Below, piece after piece: positions 8,290 through 16,172 of a DNA stretch of 64,000 bases (position 1 is the stretch's first letter; every line of letters begins with the position of its first letter). The DNA comes from Candidatus Woesearchaeota archaeon (GTDB taxonomy: Archaea; Nanobdellota; Nanobdellia; Woesearchaeales; ARS49): positions 1 to 64,000 of the forward strand of contig JAGVZE010000013.1 of the NCBI GenBank assembly GCA_018302815.1. Direction: 5' to 3'. The notes under the pieces were generated by a model. That model did not search any database. It was not told the DNA's origin and saw nothing but the letters and a program-made list of their open reading frames with translations. The position numbers and the translations under genes were made by a program.

Positions 8290-8906
8290 GAATCCTTGTC
8301 AAAGAAGAAGGGTCTTTGACAATGCTTGGGCGGATGGGAGTCAAATATGATGCTTTCAAAGTCCTGATATCAACCATACTCTCCGCGCGCGCAAAAGACG
8401 AAGTCACTGAAGTTCTCGCTGAGAAGTTATTCGAGCTGTACGATACTGCGCAGAAACTTGCGCGGGCAAAACAAAAAGATGTGATTCCGATCATTCGCAA
8501 GATTGGGTTTTACAATGCCAAAAGCAGGAATATAATAGAGACATCGAAAATACTAGTTGAGAAATATAATGGACGAGTGCCAGATACTCTTGAACAACTA
8601 ACTGAACTGCCCGGCGTTGGAAGGAAGGTCGCGAACTGCGTTTTGGTGTACGCGTACAAAAAAGACGCGATACCGGTTGACACACACGTTCACCGTTTGA
8701 GTAATAGGATTGGGTGGGTAAAGACAAAAACTCCTGAAGAAACTGAAAAAGAACTTGAGAAGATATTGCCGAAAAAACATTGGCAAGCAATCAACAACGC
8801 TCTTGTGACGCACGGCAAGACAATATGCGCGCCAGTATCGCCATTCTGCTCCAAATGCCCAATCTTTAAATATTGCAAGAGAAACGGCGTTGGAAGGAGC
8901 AGATAA
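8250..8906 (+). CDS. nth: Endonuclease III (thymine glycol DNA glycosylase/AP lyase)
   Basis: A 218-residue protein spanning the full Nth family. It carries helix-hairpin-helix LPGVGRKVANCVLVYAYK with the catalytic lysine, the catalytic aspartate in IPVDTHVHRLSNR, and a C-terminal [4Fe-4S] cluster CAPVSPFCSKCPIFKYC (spacing Cx6Cx2Cx5C). It excises oxidised pyrimidines and nicks at abasic sites. The start used overlaps the ASCH gene by 40 bases; a later in-frame Met at residue 25 would cut into the first helix. With Ogg and two Nudix enzymes in this region the window has a notable share of oxidative-damage repair genes. Confidence 0.95.
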   Translation: MGRATHEEIDRVLRILVKEEGSLTMLGRMGVKYDAFKVLISTILSARAKDEVTEVLAEKLFELYDTAQKLARAKQKDVIPIIRKIGFYNAKSRNIIETSKILVEKYNGRVPDTLEQLTELPGVGRKVANCVLVYAYKKDAIPVDTHVHRLSNRIGWVKTKTPEETEKELEKILPKKHWQAINNALVTHGKTICAPVSPFCSKCPIFKYCKRNGVGRSR

Positions 8907-8909
8907 AAA

Positions 8910-9311
8910 ATGGCAGACGTAAACAAAGCAGCAGCATTGTGCATACAAGACAAAAAACTCCTCGTTGTGAAGAAAAAAGGAATGGAAGAACTTCTCTCAC
9001 TTGGAGGCAAAATAGAACCTGGTGAAACGGAAGAAGAATGCATCATACGCGAAGTAAAAGAAGAAGCAAGATGCGAAGCCACACATATCAAGCGTTTCGA
9101 GACGTTCGAGGGAATGACGCACGATGGAAAACGAACTTTGCGCTTAGCGTGCTATTTCTGCGAACTAAACGGAACACCAACCATCAATCCTGAAGACCAA
9201 ATAGAAGGACACTGCTGGATAAATAGGGATTATTCCAAACAGGGCATAAAACTCGCAGGAATGCTTGAACTCAAAATTGTACCAGCGCTTGTCAAAAAAG
9301 GACTTCTCTAA
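8910..9311 (+). CDS. Nudix hydrolase, MutT/ADP-ribose type
   Basis: A 133-residue single Nudix domain. The Nudix box runs GGKIEPGETEEECIIREV then KEEA, with all catalytic glutamates. It hydrolyses a nucleoside diphosphate linked to another group; position next to endonuclease III suggests sanitation of oxidised nucleotides, but ADP-ribose or other substrates are equally possible. The start is 3 bases after the nth stop, so the genes are probably co-transcribed. Confidence 0.9.
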   Translation: MADVNKAAALCIQDKKLLVVKKKGMEELLSLGGKIEPGETEEECIIREVKEEARCEATHIKRFETFEGMTHDGKRTLRLACYFCELNGTPTINPEDQIEGHCWINRDYSKQGIKLAGMLELKIVPALVKKGLL

Positions 9312-9348
9312 CACAAACCATTTAAAGAAGGAAAGCTGAACAAGCACA

Positions 9349-9918
9349 ATGGTCAACATGATAAAAGTGCTCATAGCAGTATTCGTGCTTGAACTCATAA
9401 TCGGCATCGCAATTCTTGGAAAGAACCTCACACGAGCGCTCATCTTCAGGACAGCAAAGACCAAAAACAACGAAGGAATATTTCTGGAAGCAGCCACAGG
9501 CGCGCTTGCCGCGATAATATCAATTGTGTATTACACCCAAAACAAACCTGACGCCACAATATTAATGTGGCTGGGACTAATCGTATTCTTTTGCGGAGGA
9601 ATACTGCAATTCATAGCGCGAAAACAGCTTTTCGAGGATAAAACATTTGAGGAGAGGGCAAGACAGAGTTTGGAAGCTGCGACAACCGGAATTTACAGCG
9701 TGATTCGACATCCAAGCAAGACAGCACTCCTCCTAATGCTGCTAGGCATCTGTCTTTCAATGGGAAGCTATTGGAGCTTAGGATTGCTATTCGTCCTATT
9801 TTTGCCGAGCGTACTATATAGAATAAGCCAAGAAGAAGAACTACTGCTCGACGAATTCAACGACAGATGGCTCGCGTACAAAGAAGATACGAAAAAATTG
9901 ATACCATACATTCTCTAA
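9349..9918 (+). CDS. Isoprenylcysteine carboxyl methyltransferase-like membrane protein
   Basis: A 189-residue protein with about five membrane helices. The C-terminal GIYSVIRHPSKTALLLMLLG and the EEELLLDEFNDRWLAY tail match the ICMT/PEMT family (phospholipid N-methyltransferase or isoprenylcysteine O-methyltransferase), where the RHP motif and the Glu-rich tail hold SAM. In prokaryotes the substrates are mostly unknown and may be lipids. TATA-like TTTAAAG (9321-9327) lies about 25 bases before the ATG, fitting a leaderless message. Confidence 0.85.
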   Translation: MVNMIKVLIAVFVLELIIGIAILGKNLTRALIFRTAKTKNNEGIFLEAATGALAAIISIVYYTQNKPDATILMWLGLIVFFCGGILQFIARKQLFEDKTFEERARQSLEAATTGIYSVIRHPSKTALLLMLLGICLSMGSYWSLGLLFVLFLPSVLYRISQEEELLLDEFNDRWLAYKEDTKKLIPYIL

Positions 9919-9957
9919 ACCAGAACACATATAAACACTCCAATGCCTAAAAGAACC

Positions 9958-10899
9958 ATGCCGAAAAAAGAGACACGCTCAGAACGAATCGTCGCATTCA
10001 TATCTAACGCGACAAAAATCGGCTTTAGCGCGCTCAAACTCTTCCTTCTCTTATTCTTCGCATTCCTATTCATCGGAACATTCGCCAGCATATCTCCTGG
10101 CGGACTTGGCGATGGAAATGTCGCAGTAATCCCAATCGAAGGCCTCATAACAACAGGCACGTCAAGCGCATTCAGCGCTGCTGCGAACAGCAAAGACATC
10201 GTCGAACTAATCGAAGATGCGAGCGAACAGAAACGAATCAAAGCAATACTTCTTGAAATAAACAGCCCGGGAGGAGCCCCTGTCGCAACTGACGAAATAG
10301 CAAGCGCCATACAGAGTACGAACAAGACTGTCATCGCAGTCATAAGGGAAACCGGCGCATCGGGAGCATACTGGATAGCAACCGCAGCAGACAAAATATT
10401 CGCAAACCGAATGAGCGTCACAGGAAGCATAGGAGTCACGGCGAGCGGGCTCGAATTCAGCAATTTCATCACAGAGCAAAATATCACGTACAGAAGACTG
10501 GTCGCAGGAAAATACAAAGACGTCGGAACACCCTGGAGAGCGCTTGGAAATGAAGAACAAAAACTCTATCAGGATTTGCTGGACACCCTTCATGAACAAT
10601 TTATCAGTTCAGTTTCAAAGAATAGAAACCTTCCGGAAGAAAAAGTACGCGAACTCGCGACCGGCTGGGTCTATCTTGGCTCAGAAGCCAAAGAACTAGG
10701 ACTTGTGGACGAAATAGGCGGGCGCAAAGAAGCTCTGACGTATCTTGAGAAATCACTCAACATAACAGCAGAACCAGTTGAATACTCCAAACCTAAAACA
10801 TTCTTTGAAGAACTCACCAAAATGACATCAGAAGGATTCTACTCTCTCGGACAAGGAATGGGCTCTAGCTTCTCAAACCAAGGCATCTCACTTACCTAA
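9958..10899 (+). CDS. sppA: Signal peptide peptidase SppA-type serine protease (S49)
   Basis: About 313 residues with one N-terminal membrane anchor (around residues 25-45) and an S49 domain. The nucleophile Ser is in ETGASGAYWIATAADKI and the general-base Lys in RLVAGKYKDVGTPWR; the oxyanion region is SPGGAPVATDE. The short form (one repeat) matches archaeal and Bacillus SppA and digests cleaved signal peptides in the membrane. A TATA-like ATATAAAC (9929-9936) is 26 bases from ATG 9958, preferred over ATG 9943. The 3' end overlaps the convergent DUF192 gene by 12 bases. Confidence 0.92.
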   Translation: MPKKETRSERIVAFISNATKIGFSALKLFLLLFFAFLFIGTFASISPGGLGDGNVAVIPIEGLITTGTSSAFSAAANSKDIVELIEDASEQKRIKAILLEINSPGGAPVATDEIASAIQSTNKTVIAVIRETGASGAYWIATAADKIFANRMSVTGSIGVTASGLEFSNFITEQNITYRRLVAGKYKDVGTPWRALGNEEQKLYQDLLDTLHEQFISSVSKNRNLPEEKVRELATGWVYLGSEAKELGLVDEIGGRKEALTYLEKSLNITAEPVEYSKPKTFFEELTKMTSEGFYSLGQGMGSSFSNQGISLT

Positions 10900-11283
10900 G
10901 AAAATCGAGCCTTCACCAATATTCTTCGCTTCGCCCGCATTAACTTCTAAAACATACCTTGCAGGAAGAGAACGGTAAGAAACACAAGATTCCTCTTTGC
11001 ACGCAGGAACATCACGCTTAACCTCGACTACTGTTCCGTTAGAAGCGATAAAGACCATATCAAGAGGAATATACGTGTTCTTCATCCAAAAAGCTCTTGG
11101 CTGTTCCTCATCAAAAACAAAAAGCATACCTCTCCCACTTGGAAGACTTTCGCGATACATAAGACCGTGCGCGTGCTCATCCGGAGTGTTTGCTATTTCT
11201 ACAAAAAAAGAATCGCCAGAGTCAAAAGATACGGAGTTTTGAGAGCACGAAAGAAGCAGAAAGATTAGAAGCACTCGCCTCAT
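10888..11283 (-). CDS. DUF192 family lipoprotein
   Basis: A 131-residue protein: a short signal sequence ending at a lipobox-like LLLSC, then a DUF192 beta-barrel with the family signatures HGLMYRESLPSGRGMLF and RAFWMKNTYIPLDMVFI. The family is widespread in archaea and bacteria, secreted or periplasmic, and its biochemical role is unknown to me. It overlaps the Dph2-like gene upstream by 4 bases (ATGA), so it is the distal gene of that transcript. It is convergent with sppA. Confidence 0.9.
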   Translation of the reverse strand: MRRVLLIFLLLSCSQNSVSFDSGDSFFVEIANTPDEHAHGLMYRESLPSGRGMLFVFDEEQPRAFWMKNTYIPLDMVFIASNGTVVEVKRDVPACKEESCVSYRSLPARYVLEVNAGEAKNIGEGSIFLGK

Positions 11284-11993
11284 TTCTTACCCTTGCCTTG
11301 AGAAAGCCCCATTCCCGACATCCAAATAGGAACCTCGTATGCGGACTTATCCTTCTCAAGCTTCAAAATACCTGCATCTATCAAGTCATCAATGTTAAGC
11401 ATCTTATCAGCCTCATCAGGAATCCTTGGACAGGCAGTGTTCACCCAAAACTGGATGAACGGAAAGTTCTCGAACTGGCGCATATCCATCTCATCGCACG
11501 CGAACAGGAAATACTCCTTGCCGCTTATGCGTGAAAGCTCCATTGCCCGCACAAGATTCTTCTGGCCCATCTTAGTGCTCACGATGATTCCAACCTTATT
11601 CGACATCAAAAATTTGCTCAACTGGCCGCGCTTGCGGTTCTCAAAACGCTCAACAATCTTTGAATCCAGCTTTCCTAAATTCTGCGTCACTGGATTCCAC
11701 AAGTACACATCCTGACGGGTTTTTATCGCGACCTGAATAGGATGAAACTCTCCAGAACCCACAAAAAGCCAAGCATCAACATGCTCTTTTATTTTTTCAG
11801 CTTCCATCGCATTACAGCCAAGAACCTGCCCTGCAAGCATCGCGGTCTTTAACTGGTCAAGAACATCCTTGATCTTGTGAGCGTGCTGGATGGTTGTCAC
11901 AACACCCCATCTAAGCTTTGGAAGCTCATCTAACTTTATCTTAGGAAGCTTCACATCGATTGAGCTCTTAGCGTGAACGTGCATCAGTTTCAT
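11280..11993 (-). CDS. Dph2-like protein lacking the first domain
   Basis: About 237 residues homologous to domains 2 and 3 of archaeal Dph2, the radical enzyme that starts diphthamide synthesis on elongation factor 2. GQVLGCNAMEAE holds the second cluster cysteine, then SGEFHPIQVAI and IVSTKMGQ, and VNTACPRIPDEA holds the third. The usual first domain, which supplies the first of three cysteines for the [4Fe-4S] cluster, is absent. The short start is not an annotation error of choice: a TATA-like CTTTTTAAAC (12015-12024) sits 26 bases before ATG 11993, and the region further upstream is a divergent plus-strand gene. Cys in FLFACDEMD is an extra candidate ligand. It may work with a second subunit, or may have lost the classical function. 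Confidence 0.85.
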   Translation of the reverse strand: MKLMHVHAKSSIDVKLPKIKLDELPKLRWGVVTTIQHAHKIKDVLDQLKTAMLAGQVLGCNAMEAEKIKEHVDAWLFVGSGEFHPIQVAIKTRQDVYLWNPVTQNLGKLDSKIVERFENRKRGQLSKFLMSNKVGIIVSTKMGQKNLVRAMELSRISGKEYFLFACDEMDMRQFENFPFIQFWVNTACPRIPDEADKMLNIDDLIDAGILKLEKDKSAYEVPIWMSGMGLSQGKGKK

Positions 11994-12014
11994 AACATAT
12001 AGACCAGAATGGCT

Positions 12015-12044
12015 GTTTAAAAAGATTTCCGAAAGCATTAAAAG
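12015..12044. promoter_or_regulatory. Divergent TATA-like boxes (Dph2-like and small membrane protein)
   Basis: GTTTAAAAAG (12015-12024), read as CTTTTTAAAC on the minus strand, is 26 bases from ATG 11993. CATTAAAAG (12036-12044) on the plus strand is 27 bases from ATG 12067. Both genes would be leaderless. Confidence 0.55.
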
Positions 12045-12066
12045 AACAGCACGGGATAAGAATATC

Positions 12067-12297
12067 ATGAGCCTTGCAAGCATAGTCCTTCTGGCAGTCG
12101 TCCTTGTACTCGCAGTCATGGCCATAAAATTTCTAATCGGACTCATAAGAACAGTCGTATCGACAGGACTACTCATAATCGCGGCAGGAATTTTACTTAG
12201 CATCGTAACCGGATATGACTTATTCAACATAGGACCAACAGCGTTCGCAGCGCTCGACACTATGAACCAGACAGTTCAGAATTTTCCAGCACCATAA
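12067..12297 (+). CDS. Small two-helix membrane protein
   Basis: A 76-residue hydrophobic protein with two predicted membrane helices (about residues 4-25 and 29-50) and a short polar C-terminus. There is no recognised domain. The TATA-like box at 12036 supports a leaderless start at this ATG. The last 22 bases overlap the convergent exonuclease gene. Small orphan membrane proteins of this kind are common in reduced archaeal genomes; function unknown. Confidence 0.7.
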   Translation: MSLASIVLLAVVLVLAVMAIKFLIGLIRTVVSTGLLIIAAGILLSIVTGYDLFNIGPTAFAALDTMNQTVQNFPAP

Positions 12298-13034
12298 CGC
12301 GTCTTTTGCCACAAACTTGGAATAACCATCTTTGCCAGCGGTTTTAAATTCAATATGTCCTCTTCATTATACATCACAAGTTTCTCCAAATATTCACGAT
12401 CGCCCGTCGAACGCCACATCTCCCACAAATAAATTGCATCCTGACCGCTCATATGCTCTACCTCTTCGCACCTCTTTATCTCCATCTGTTTTTCTATCGA
12501 CTTCAATCCTCCGACAATGCCAAGGCGCTGGCAAACAAAACGAAGGTCGATATGAGGCACGTCAAACTTCATGCCAAAATAACGCTCGATTATAGGCACA
12601 TCAAACGAGGCCCCATTGAACGTCACAATGAGCTTGTACTTCTCAAGCTCTTTTTGCAAAATATTTTTGTCAAGATTGAAACCTTTGACAAGCGTTTTTG
12701 TTTCCACCCCATCAGAAAGCCCGATGACAGTAATACCTGAATGATACCCATTCGTTTCTATATCAAGATAGAGCGCTTCATCTTTGAACGTGTTGAATAG
12801 ACGCCACTGCTCGGAAAACGGAAGAGATTTGGCGAAAAAGCGCGCGTTTTGCGAGCGAAGGTTATGAGCGGCATCTGAAAGAATCTCATCGCAGCGCTGT
12901 TTTCGGGTGGTTCCCATACCATTTATTTTTGATATAGATAGAAAATCATCCCACGATTTGATTGATTGCGCCCACAACATCTGCTCAAAACGCAAACGAA
13001 CCTTCGGGAGAAGAACAAACGATTCTTGCAGCAT
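12276..13034 (-). CDS. DEDDy 3'-5' exonuclease (RNase H-like, YprB family)
   Basis: About 252 residues. An N-terminal helical segment of 85 residues contains an HhH-like SISKINGMGTTRKQRC stretch. The nuclease domain follows with exo I ALYLDIETNG (DxE), exo II LIVTFNGASFDVPII and exo III YNEEDILNL (YxxxD), giving all four acidic residues. The YprB-like family trims nucleic acids; substrate here unknown. The start at 13034 has GGAGG just upstream and lies 29 bases from the palindromic box at 13058-13068; longer in-frame starts would cross that box. The gene is convergent with the small membrane protein and divergent from the next gene. Confidence 0.88.
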   Translation of the reverse strand: MLQESFVLLPKVRLRFEQMLWAQSIKSWDDFLSISKINGMGTTRKQRCDEILSDAAHNLRSQNARFFAKSLPFSEQWRLFNTFKDEALYLDIETNGYHSGITVIGLSDGVETKTLVKGFNLDKNILQKELEKYKLIVTFNGASFDVPIIERYFGMKFDVPHIDLRFVCQRLGIVGGLKSIEKQMEIKRCEEVEHMSGQDAIYLWEMWRSTGDREYLEKLVMYNEEDILNLKPLAKMVIPSLWQKTRYGAGKF

Positions 13035-13057
13035 ACCTCCGAGAATAAAAACCAAAA

Positions 13058-13068
13058 GCTTTAAAAGC
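13058..13068. promoter_or_regulatory. Palindromic TATA-like box shared by divergent genes
   Basis: GCTTTAAAAGC is a perfect inverted repeat centred at 13063. The exonuclease ATG (13034) lies 29 bases away on the minus strand. On the plus strand transcription would begin near 13089, leaving an 18-base leader with GGTGA (13092-13096) before ATG 13107. Confidence 0.5.
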
Positions 13069-13106
13069 GCTCCGAGCATATGTCCAGTGAGGGTGACAAG
13101 GGACAA

Positions 13107-13919
13107 ATGCCAGCATTCGCACATCACATAGATAGTTGTAAACGCCTTTTCGAAAAGTTCAAACTATTAAAAGAAAGCCGCCAATTCGCGCTAGTCGCTG
13201 TAGGCAGCGTAATACCCGACCTTGAAGAATACAAAATCCTAAAGAATGTCCACTGGCGAGCCCACGCATTCCTCGAATACCTACTCAAAAAAGACCCGAA
13301 ATACGCGCCACTCGCGCTAGGAATGATTTTCCACGAAGAAATGGACAAAGCGATAGACAAACACTTCGTCAATCCAAACATGCCGAAAATGGCAAAATTC
13401 CTCGACAAATACCAACTAAATTCAGTGCCTGACGCGGCGCACTATTACCTAGATCATGTTTCATGCCTTGACTTCGTAGACAACGACCCAGGACTTGTCC
13501 TTCTCGCAGAACAAGCGCGCGGAAGGCTAAAAGGACGCCACTCGCGAAAAATAGCGCGCCACCTAAGCACGTTCTTCGAAGGCGATGAACAACTGGTTTT
13601 GAGCGCTATCAAGACATTCCAAGAATTCGACCTGCGCCAATACCTAACAGCAGAACGCGCGGCCGCGATGTACGGAACATTCATGACTATGAAAGAGACA
13701 TTCGGCCAGAAAAAAGAAGTTGGCATTTTCGATAAAATACGCCTCGTCTTCAACTACCTGCGCTACCGCACGAGCAACAAAGAACAAAAAATAAAGGAAG
13801 CGTGCGAGAAAGCGAAACAGACATTCAAAGAACACCGCAAAGCGTACAAAATAGCATGCCGCAACATGACCAAGAAATTCTCCCAGCTAAACGCAATCCA
13901 CAACCTCGGACTCAAATAA
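13107..13919 (+). CDS. Zinc-dependent phospholipase C-like alpha-helical hydrolase
   Basis: About 270 residues, mostly helical. MPAFAHHIDSC, GSVIPDLEEY, WRAHAFLEYL, GMIFHEEMDKA and AHYYLDHVSC provide regularly spaced His and Asp residues in the order seen in zinc-dependent phospholipase C-like proteins of archaea and bacteria, which often begin MPA.VTH. The family assignment is by pattern and moderately sure; substrate unknown. The basic C-terminal 60 residues are probably coiled-coil. The start is ATG 13107, preceded by GGTGA; the in-frame ATG at 13080 is too close to the promoter. Confidence 0.7.
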   Translation: MPAFAHHIDSCKRLFEKFKLLKESRQFALVAVGSVIPDLEEYKILKNVHWRAHAFLEYLLKKDPKYAPLALGMIFHEEMDKAIDKHFVNPNMPKMAKFLDKYQLNSVPDAAHYYLDHVSCLDFVDNDPGLVLLAEQARGRLKGRHSRKIARHLSTFFEGDEQLVLSAIKTFQEFDLRQYLTAERAAAMYGTFMTMKETFGQKKEVGIFDKIRLVFNYLRYRTSNKEQKIKEACEKAKQTFKEHRKAYKIACRNMTKKFSQLNAIHNLGLK

Positions 13920-14005
13920 AGAAATTGCCCACCATGAACCACTCCATAAAAGCCATACAGTTCAAAGTTGTCGAAATGACCAAATGCATAACACCTTGGT
14001 GAACA

Positions 14006-15001
14006 ATGCCAACAGTCATAAATCTCTTACCATTCACAGCCAATACGCGCTTTAAAAACACGCAAGCGCAACTCATACGAGCAACGAACCTGAGCGTTAT
14101 CTTCGAACTACAACGCAAGCTCCCTGTCGCCGTGTTAAAACTATACCTGCAATCTTTCGAAGAGAGCGGCGGCGAAACAATTATCTGGAATGACGAAGCG
14201 AGCGGACTTATCGAAACCAAGCTAACACCCGATGAAAAATCATACCACCGAGAGAAAAACGCGCTCAACTCCATAACCCACTCCTGCATCCCGCGGATAT
14301 ATCATAGTGGAACCGTTGATGCGACTACTGGTTCCGTACCCTATTTGCTTTTGCAGCACTTCCGCGGAAAAAATCTCGCCGATACCGAACAAGAAAAATT
14401 ATCTCCCGCTCACATGCGCAAGACATTCATTTGCATCTGCCACGCGCTAGACGCCACCCACTCACAAGGATACCTGCATTGTGACATCAAACCCAGCAAC
14501 ATAATTGTCAACAGCAACCGCGCAGCGCTCATAGATTTTGGCCTTAGCATCCATAAGGACAATCAAGAACTTGATGATATCGTAAGAGGAACCCCTTCGT
14601 ACGTTAGCCCTGAACAGGCGCAAGCCAGAACGCTTGATGAACGAACGGACATATATTCTCTTGGCGCCACCCTCTACTACGCATTCACAAGACAAACGCT
14701 ATTTGGCGCCAGATCAGCAATAGGATATCTTACTGCGCACCTTCATGAACCTGTCCCAATGGAACCGCTCGAGAACACGCCAAAACCAATCAAAGAGATT
14801 ATCTTGCGCTGCCTTGAAAAAGACAGAGACGCACGATACAATAATGCGAGAGAACTCGCGCATGAACTTGAAAATATCACATCGCGGAACCTATCCTCAT
14901 CGGATCGCGTGTATATCCGCATCTCAACACCTTCAGATGCCACATCCCACCCGTCAGGAGATACAGTGGGTTTCGTGAAGCCTGCACCACTTCGAACATA
15001 A
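14006..15001 (+). CDS. Hanks-type (PknB-like) serine/threonine protein kinase
   Basis: A 331-residue cytoplasmic kinase with no membrane segment. The kinase lysine is in VAVLKLYL, the catalytic loop is GYLHCDIKPSNIIV (HRD replaced by HCD, with Asp retained), the metal-binding motif is LIDFGLS, and the activation-loop end is GTPSYVSPEQA. The glycine-rich loop is not clear at the N-terminus. It resembles bacterial PknB enzymes more than archaeal RIO or piD261 kinases, suggesting transfer. The C-terminal 40 residues are Ser/Thr-rich and may be autophosphorylated. GGTGA (13998-14002) precedes the ATG; it lies in the stop region of a possible 22-codon leader ORF (13934-14002). An FHA protein is encoded 2.8 kb away and a dual-specificity phosphatase at 42.9 kb. 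Confidence 0.9.
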   Translation: MPTVINLLPFTANTRFKNTQAQLIRATNLSVIFELQRKLPVAVLKLYLQSFEESGGETIIWNDEASGLIETKLTPDEKSYHREKNALNSITHSCIPRIYHSGTVDATTGSVPYLLLQHFRGKNLADTEQEKLSPAHMRKTFICICHALDATHSQGYLHCDIKPSNIIVNSNRAALIDFGLSIHKDNQELDDIVRGTPSYVSPEQAQARTLDERTDIYSLGATLYYAFTRQTLFGARSAIGYLTAHLHEPVPMEPLENTPKPIKEIILRCLEKDRDARYNNARELAHELENITSRNLSSSDRVYIRISTPSDATSHPSGDTVGFVKPAPLRT

Positions 15002-15082
15002 AATTCATCAGTTATGCCATTTAAAAACATCCGAGGAGAGAAGAGCAAAGCCTTATAAAGCACTGTCCTCTCAAATGACCTA

Positions 15083-15424
15083 ATGAGCAAGAAAGACGAA
15101 ATAGCAGCCCAACAACAGCAGCAAGAGGAAGAAGTTAGAAGAACGCCTGTTCCGCGCGGAAAGCAACTGCTTGGAATCTGCGAACAGCGCGTAGGCGGAA
15201 GCCGAATGAAAGTGCGCTGCATGGACGGCAAAGTACGAATCTGCAGAATCCCGGGACGTTTAAAACGAAAACTATGGGTGCGCGACGGCGACATTCTTCT
15301 TATAGAACCTTGGGAACTAGGCGGCGATGAAAAGGGCGATGTCATATTCAAATACAAATCAATACAAGTCGAACACCTGCGCAGAAAAGGCCTTCTAAAA
15401 GAAATGATGCGCGAAGAATTTTAA
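15083..15424 (+). CDS. eif1A: Translation initiation factor eIF-1A
   Basis: A 113-residue archaeal/eukaryotic initiation factor with an OB fold (MKVRCMDGKVRICRIPGRLKR then LWVRDGDILLIEPWEL). It binds the A-site of the small subunit and promotes initiator tRNA placement. The N-terminal tail contains a run of glutamines and glutamates (residues 8-18), an unusual low-complexity extension. TATA-like CTTATAAAG lies near 15050-15058, about 28 bases upstream. The stop overlaps the convergent gamma-glutamylcyclotransferase-like gene by 4 bases. Confidence 0.95.
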   Translation: MSKKDEIAAQQQQQEEEVRRTPVPRGKQLLGICEQRVGGSRMKVRCMDGKVRICRIPGRLKRKLWVRDGDILLIEPWELGGDEKGDVIFKYKSIQVEHLRRKGLLKEMMREEF

Positions 15425-15720
15425 GGAGCGCAATAAATCCACGCTTCAGCCCTGCTTTTCAACACTACTTTCTTTCGCGCATACGCATCAGTCTCGTATT
15501 CATCAAAAATGATAAGCTCCTTCTCCTGCAACTCAAGAACCAAACCGTCTATCGACTCACCTTCCTTTCGCTTCGCGATAAAATATGACCTGCCTTCAAT
15601 CTCCACACTCTCGCGCGTGAAACCTTCAAGAACATCAGGCACGCCAAACACAATCCTTCCTAAAAGGCGCAATTGCACCGAAATATCTCCAAGCGTTCCA
15701 TAAACAAATAATCGATCCAT
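15421..15720 (-). CDS. Gamma-glutamylcyclotransferase-like (AIG2) protein
   Basis: A 99-residue protein with the GGCT/AIG2 fold: the N-terminal RLFVYGTLGD is the diagnostic YGTL loop, and the acidic catalytic-type residue lies in IIFDEYETDAYARK. Family members cyclise gamma-glutamyl amines or peptides, but many small prokaryotic members have no proven substrate. It is close to the minimal length of the family. It ends 4 bases into the eIF1A stop on the other strand. Confidence 0.88.
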   Translation of the reverse strand: MDRLFVYGTLGDISVQLRLLGRIVFGVPDVLEGFTRESVEIEGRSYFIAKRKEGESIDGLVLELQEKELIIFDEYETDAYARKKVVLKSRAEAWIYCAP

Positions 15721-15735
15721 AACTCCACAGAAAAA

Positions 15736-15987
15736 TCAAGGTATTAACTGTCTTTCGAAACTTTGATTGCCATAACATCCCGCATACTGCGACCAAGAAC
15801 TATACGCGGCGCAGTTTCCCCTGCACAACTGATAACGATAACCGATTCCGTACTCATCGAACTCGCAAGGTCCTGTAAAGAAACACTGGCATGATTCCGA
15901 TCCTCTGCTGCCCTCGACCACCAAGACAAGAGAGATAAGAACAGCGCAGGCCAACGCGATTTTAAGCAATTGACGCGGACGATGCAT
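15736..15987 (-). CDS. Small secreted cysteine-rich protein
   Basis: About 83 residues: a basic start (MHRPRQLLK), a hydrophobic signal helix (residues 10-26), then a mature part of about 55 residues with six cysteines spaced CxC, x5, C, x12, C, x3, C, x10, C. The even number and close packing suggest three disulfides outside the cell. There is no database-type family I recognise. A TATA-like ATTTTTTAAG lies 26 bases before ATG 15987, supporting this start over the GTG two codons upstream. A longer frame in the same stretch (15744-16010, minus strand) has no signal and is a shadow. Confidence 0.65.
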   Translation of the reverse strand: MHRPRQLLKIALACAVLISLVLVVEGSRGSESCQCFFTGPCEFDEYGIGYRYQLCRGNCAAYSSWSQYAGCYGNQSFERQLIP

Positions 15988-16015
15988 AAACACAAGAAAG
16001 ATGCAGGCACTTAAA

Positions 16016-16168
16016 AAATAAAGAAATTGCCTGAAAACTCGCTATCCAACGCAGCAAACTGCGGGGTATTACGCGAGTTTTCTTCTGCGGGACCGGCAAT
16101 TTCTGTCTTTCATTTTGGGAACGTCCAGCCGTAGCAAGCTGCGGAGTATTGGACCCAAAATGAAATAA
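16016..16168. repeat. Two-domain palindromic element, copy B (153 bp)
   Basis: The left domain has an outer stem AGAAATTGCC (16022-16031) with GGCAATTTCT (16095-16104), a middle stem GAAAACTCGC (16033-16042) with GCGAGTTTTC (16073-16082), and an inner hairpin CGCAG/CTGCG with loop CAAA (16050-16063). A single-stranded linker CTGTC joins it to the right domain: TTTCATTTTGGG (16108-16119) with CCCAAAATGAAA (16154-16165) and an inner hairpin around AGCAAGCT. The copy at 17629-17781 has the same length. It lies between the start of the Cys-rich gene and the end of thioredoxin reductase. Confidence 0.9.
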
Positions 16169-16172
16169 CCGA

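Noticed and set aside
8490-9091. Minus-strand ORFs opposite nth and the Nudix gene
   Set aside because: Cys/Phe/Ser-rich shadow frames; the plus-strand frames have clear catalytic motifs.
13934-14002. 22-codon leader ORF upstream of the kinase
   Set aside because: It ends 3 bases before the kinase start, but its start has no ribosome binding site or TATA-like box. Its last codons simply contain the kinase's GGTGA site.
13915-14005. Possible fragment of the palindromic element's left edge (AAATAAAGAAATTGCC) before the kinase gene
   Set aside because: The 16-base match is real, but the expected partner GGCAATTT and the right domain are missing, and part of it is the gene end CTCAAATAA. Weak pairing with the region near 14000 exists but has mismatches. 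It could be chance or a decayed copy.
15744-16010. Alternative 88-residue frame overlapping the Cys-rich gene
   Set aside because: No signal peptide and no promoter spacing; the other frame has a signal peptide and regular cysteines.
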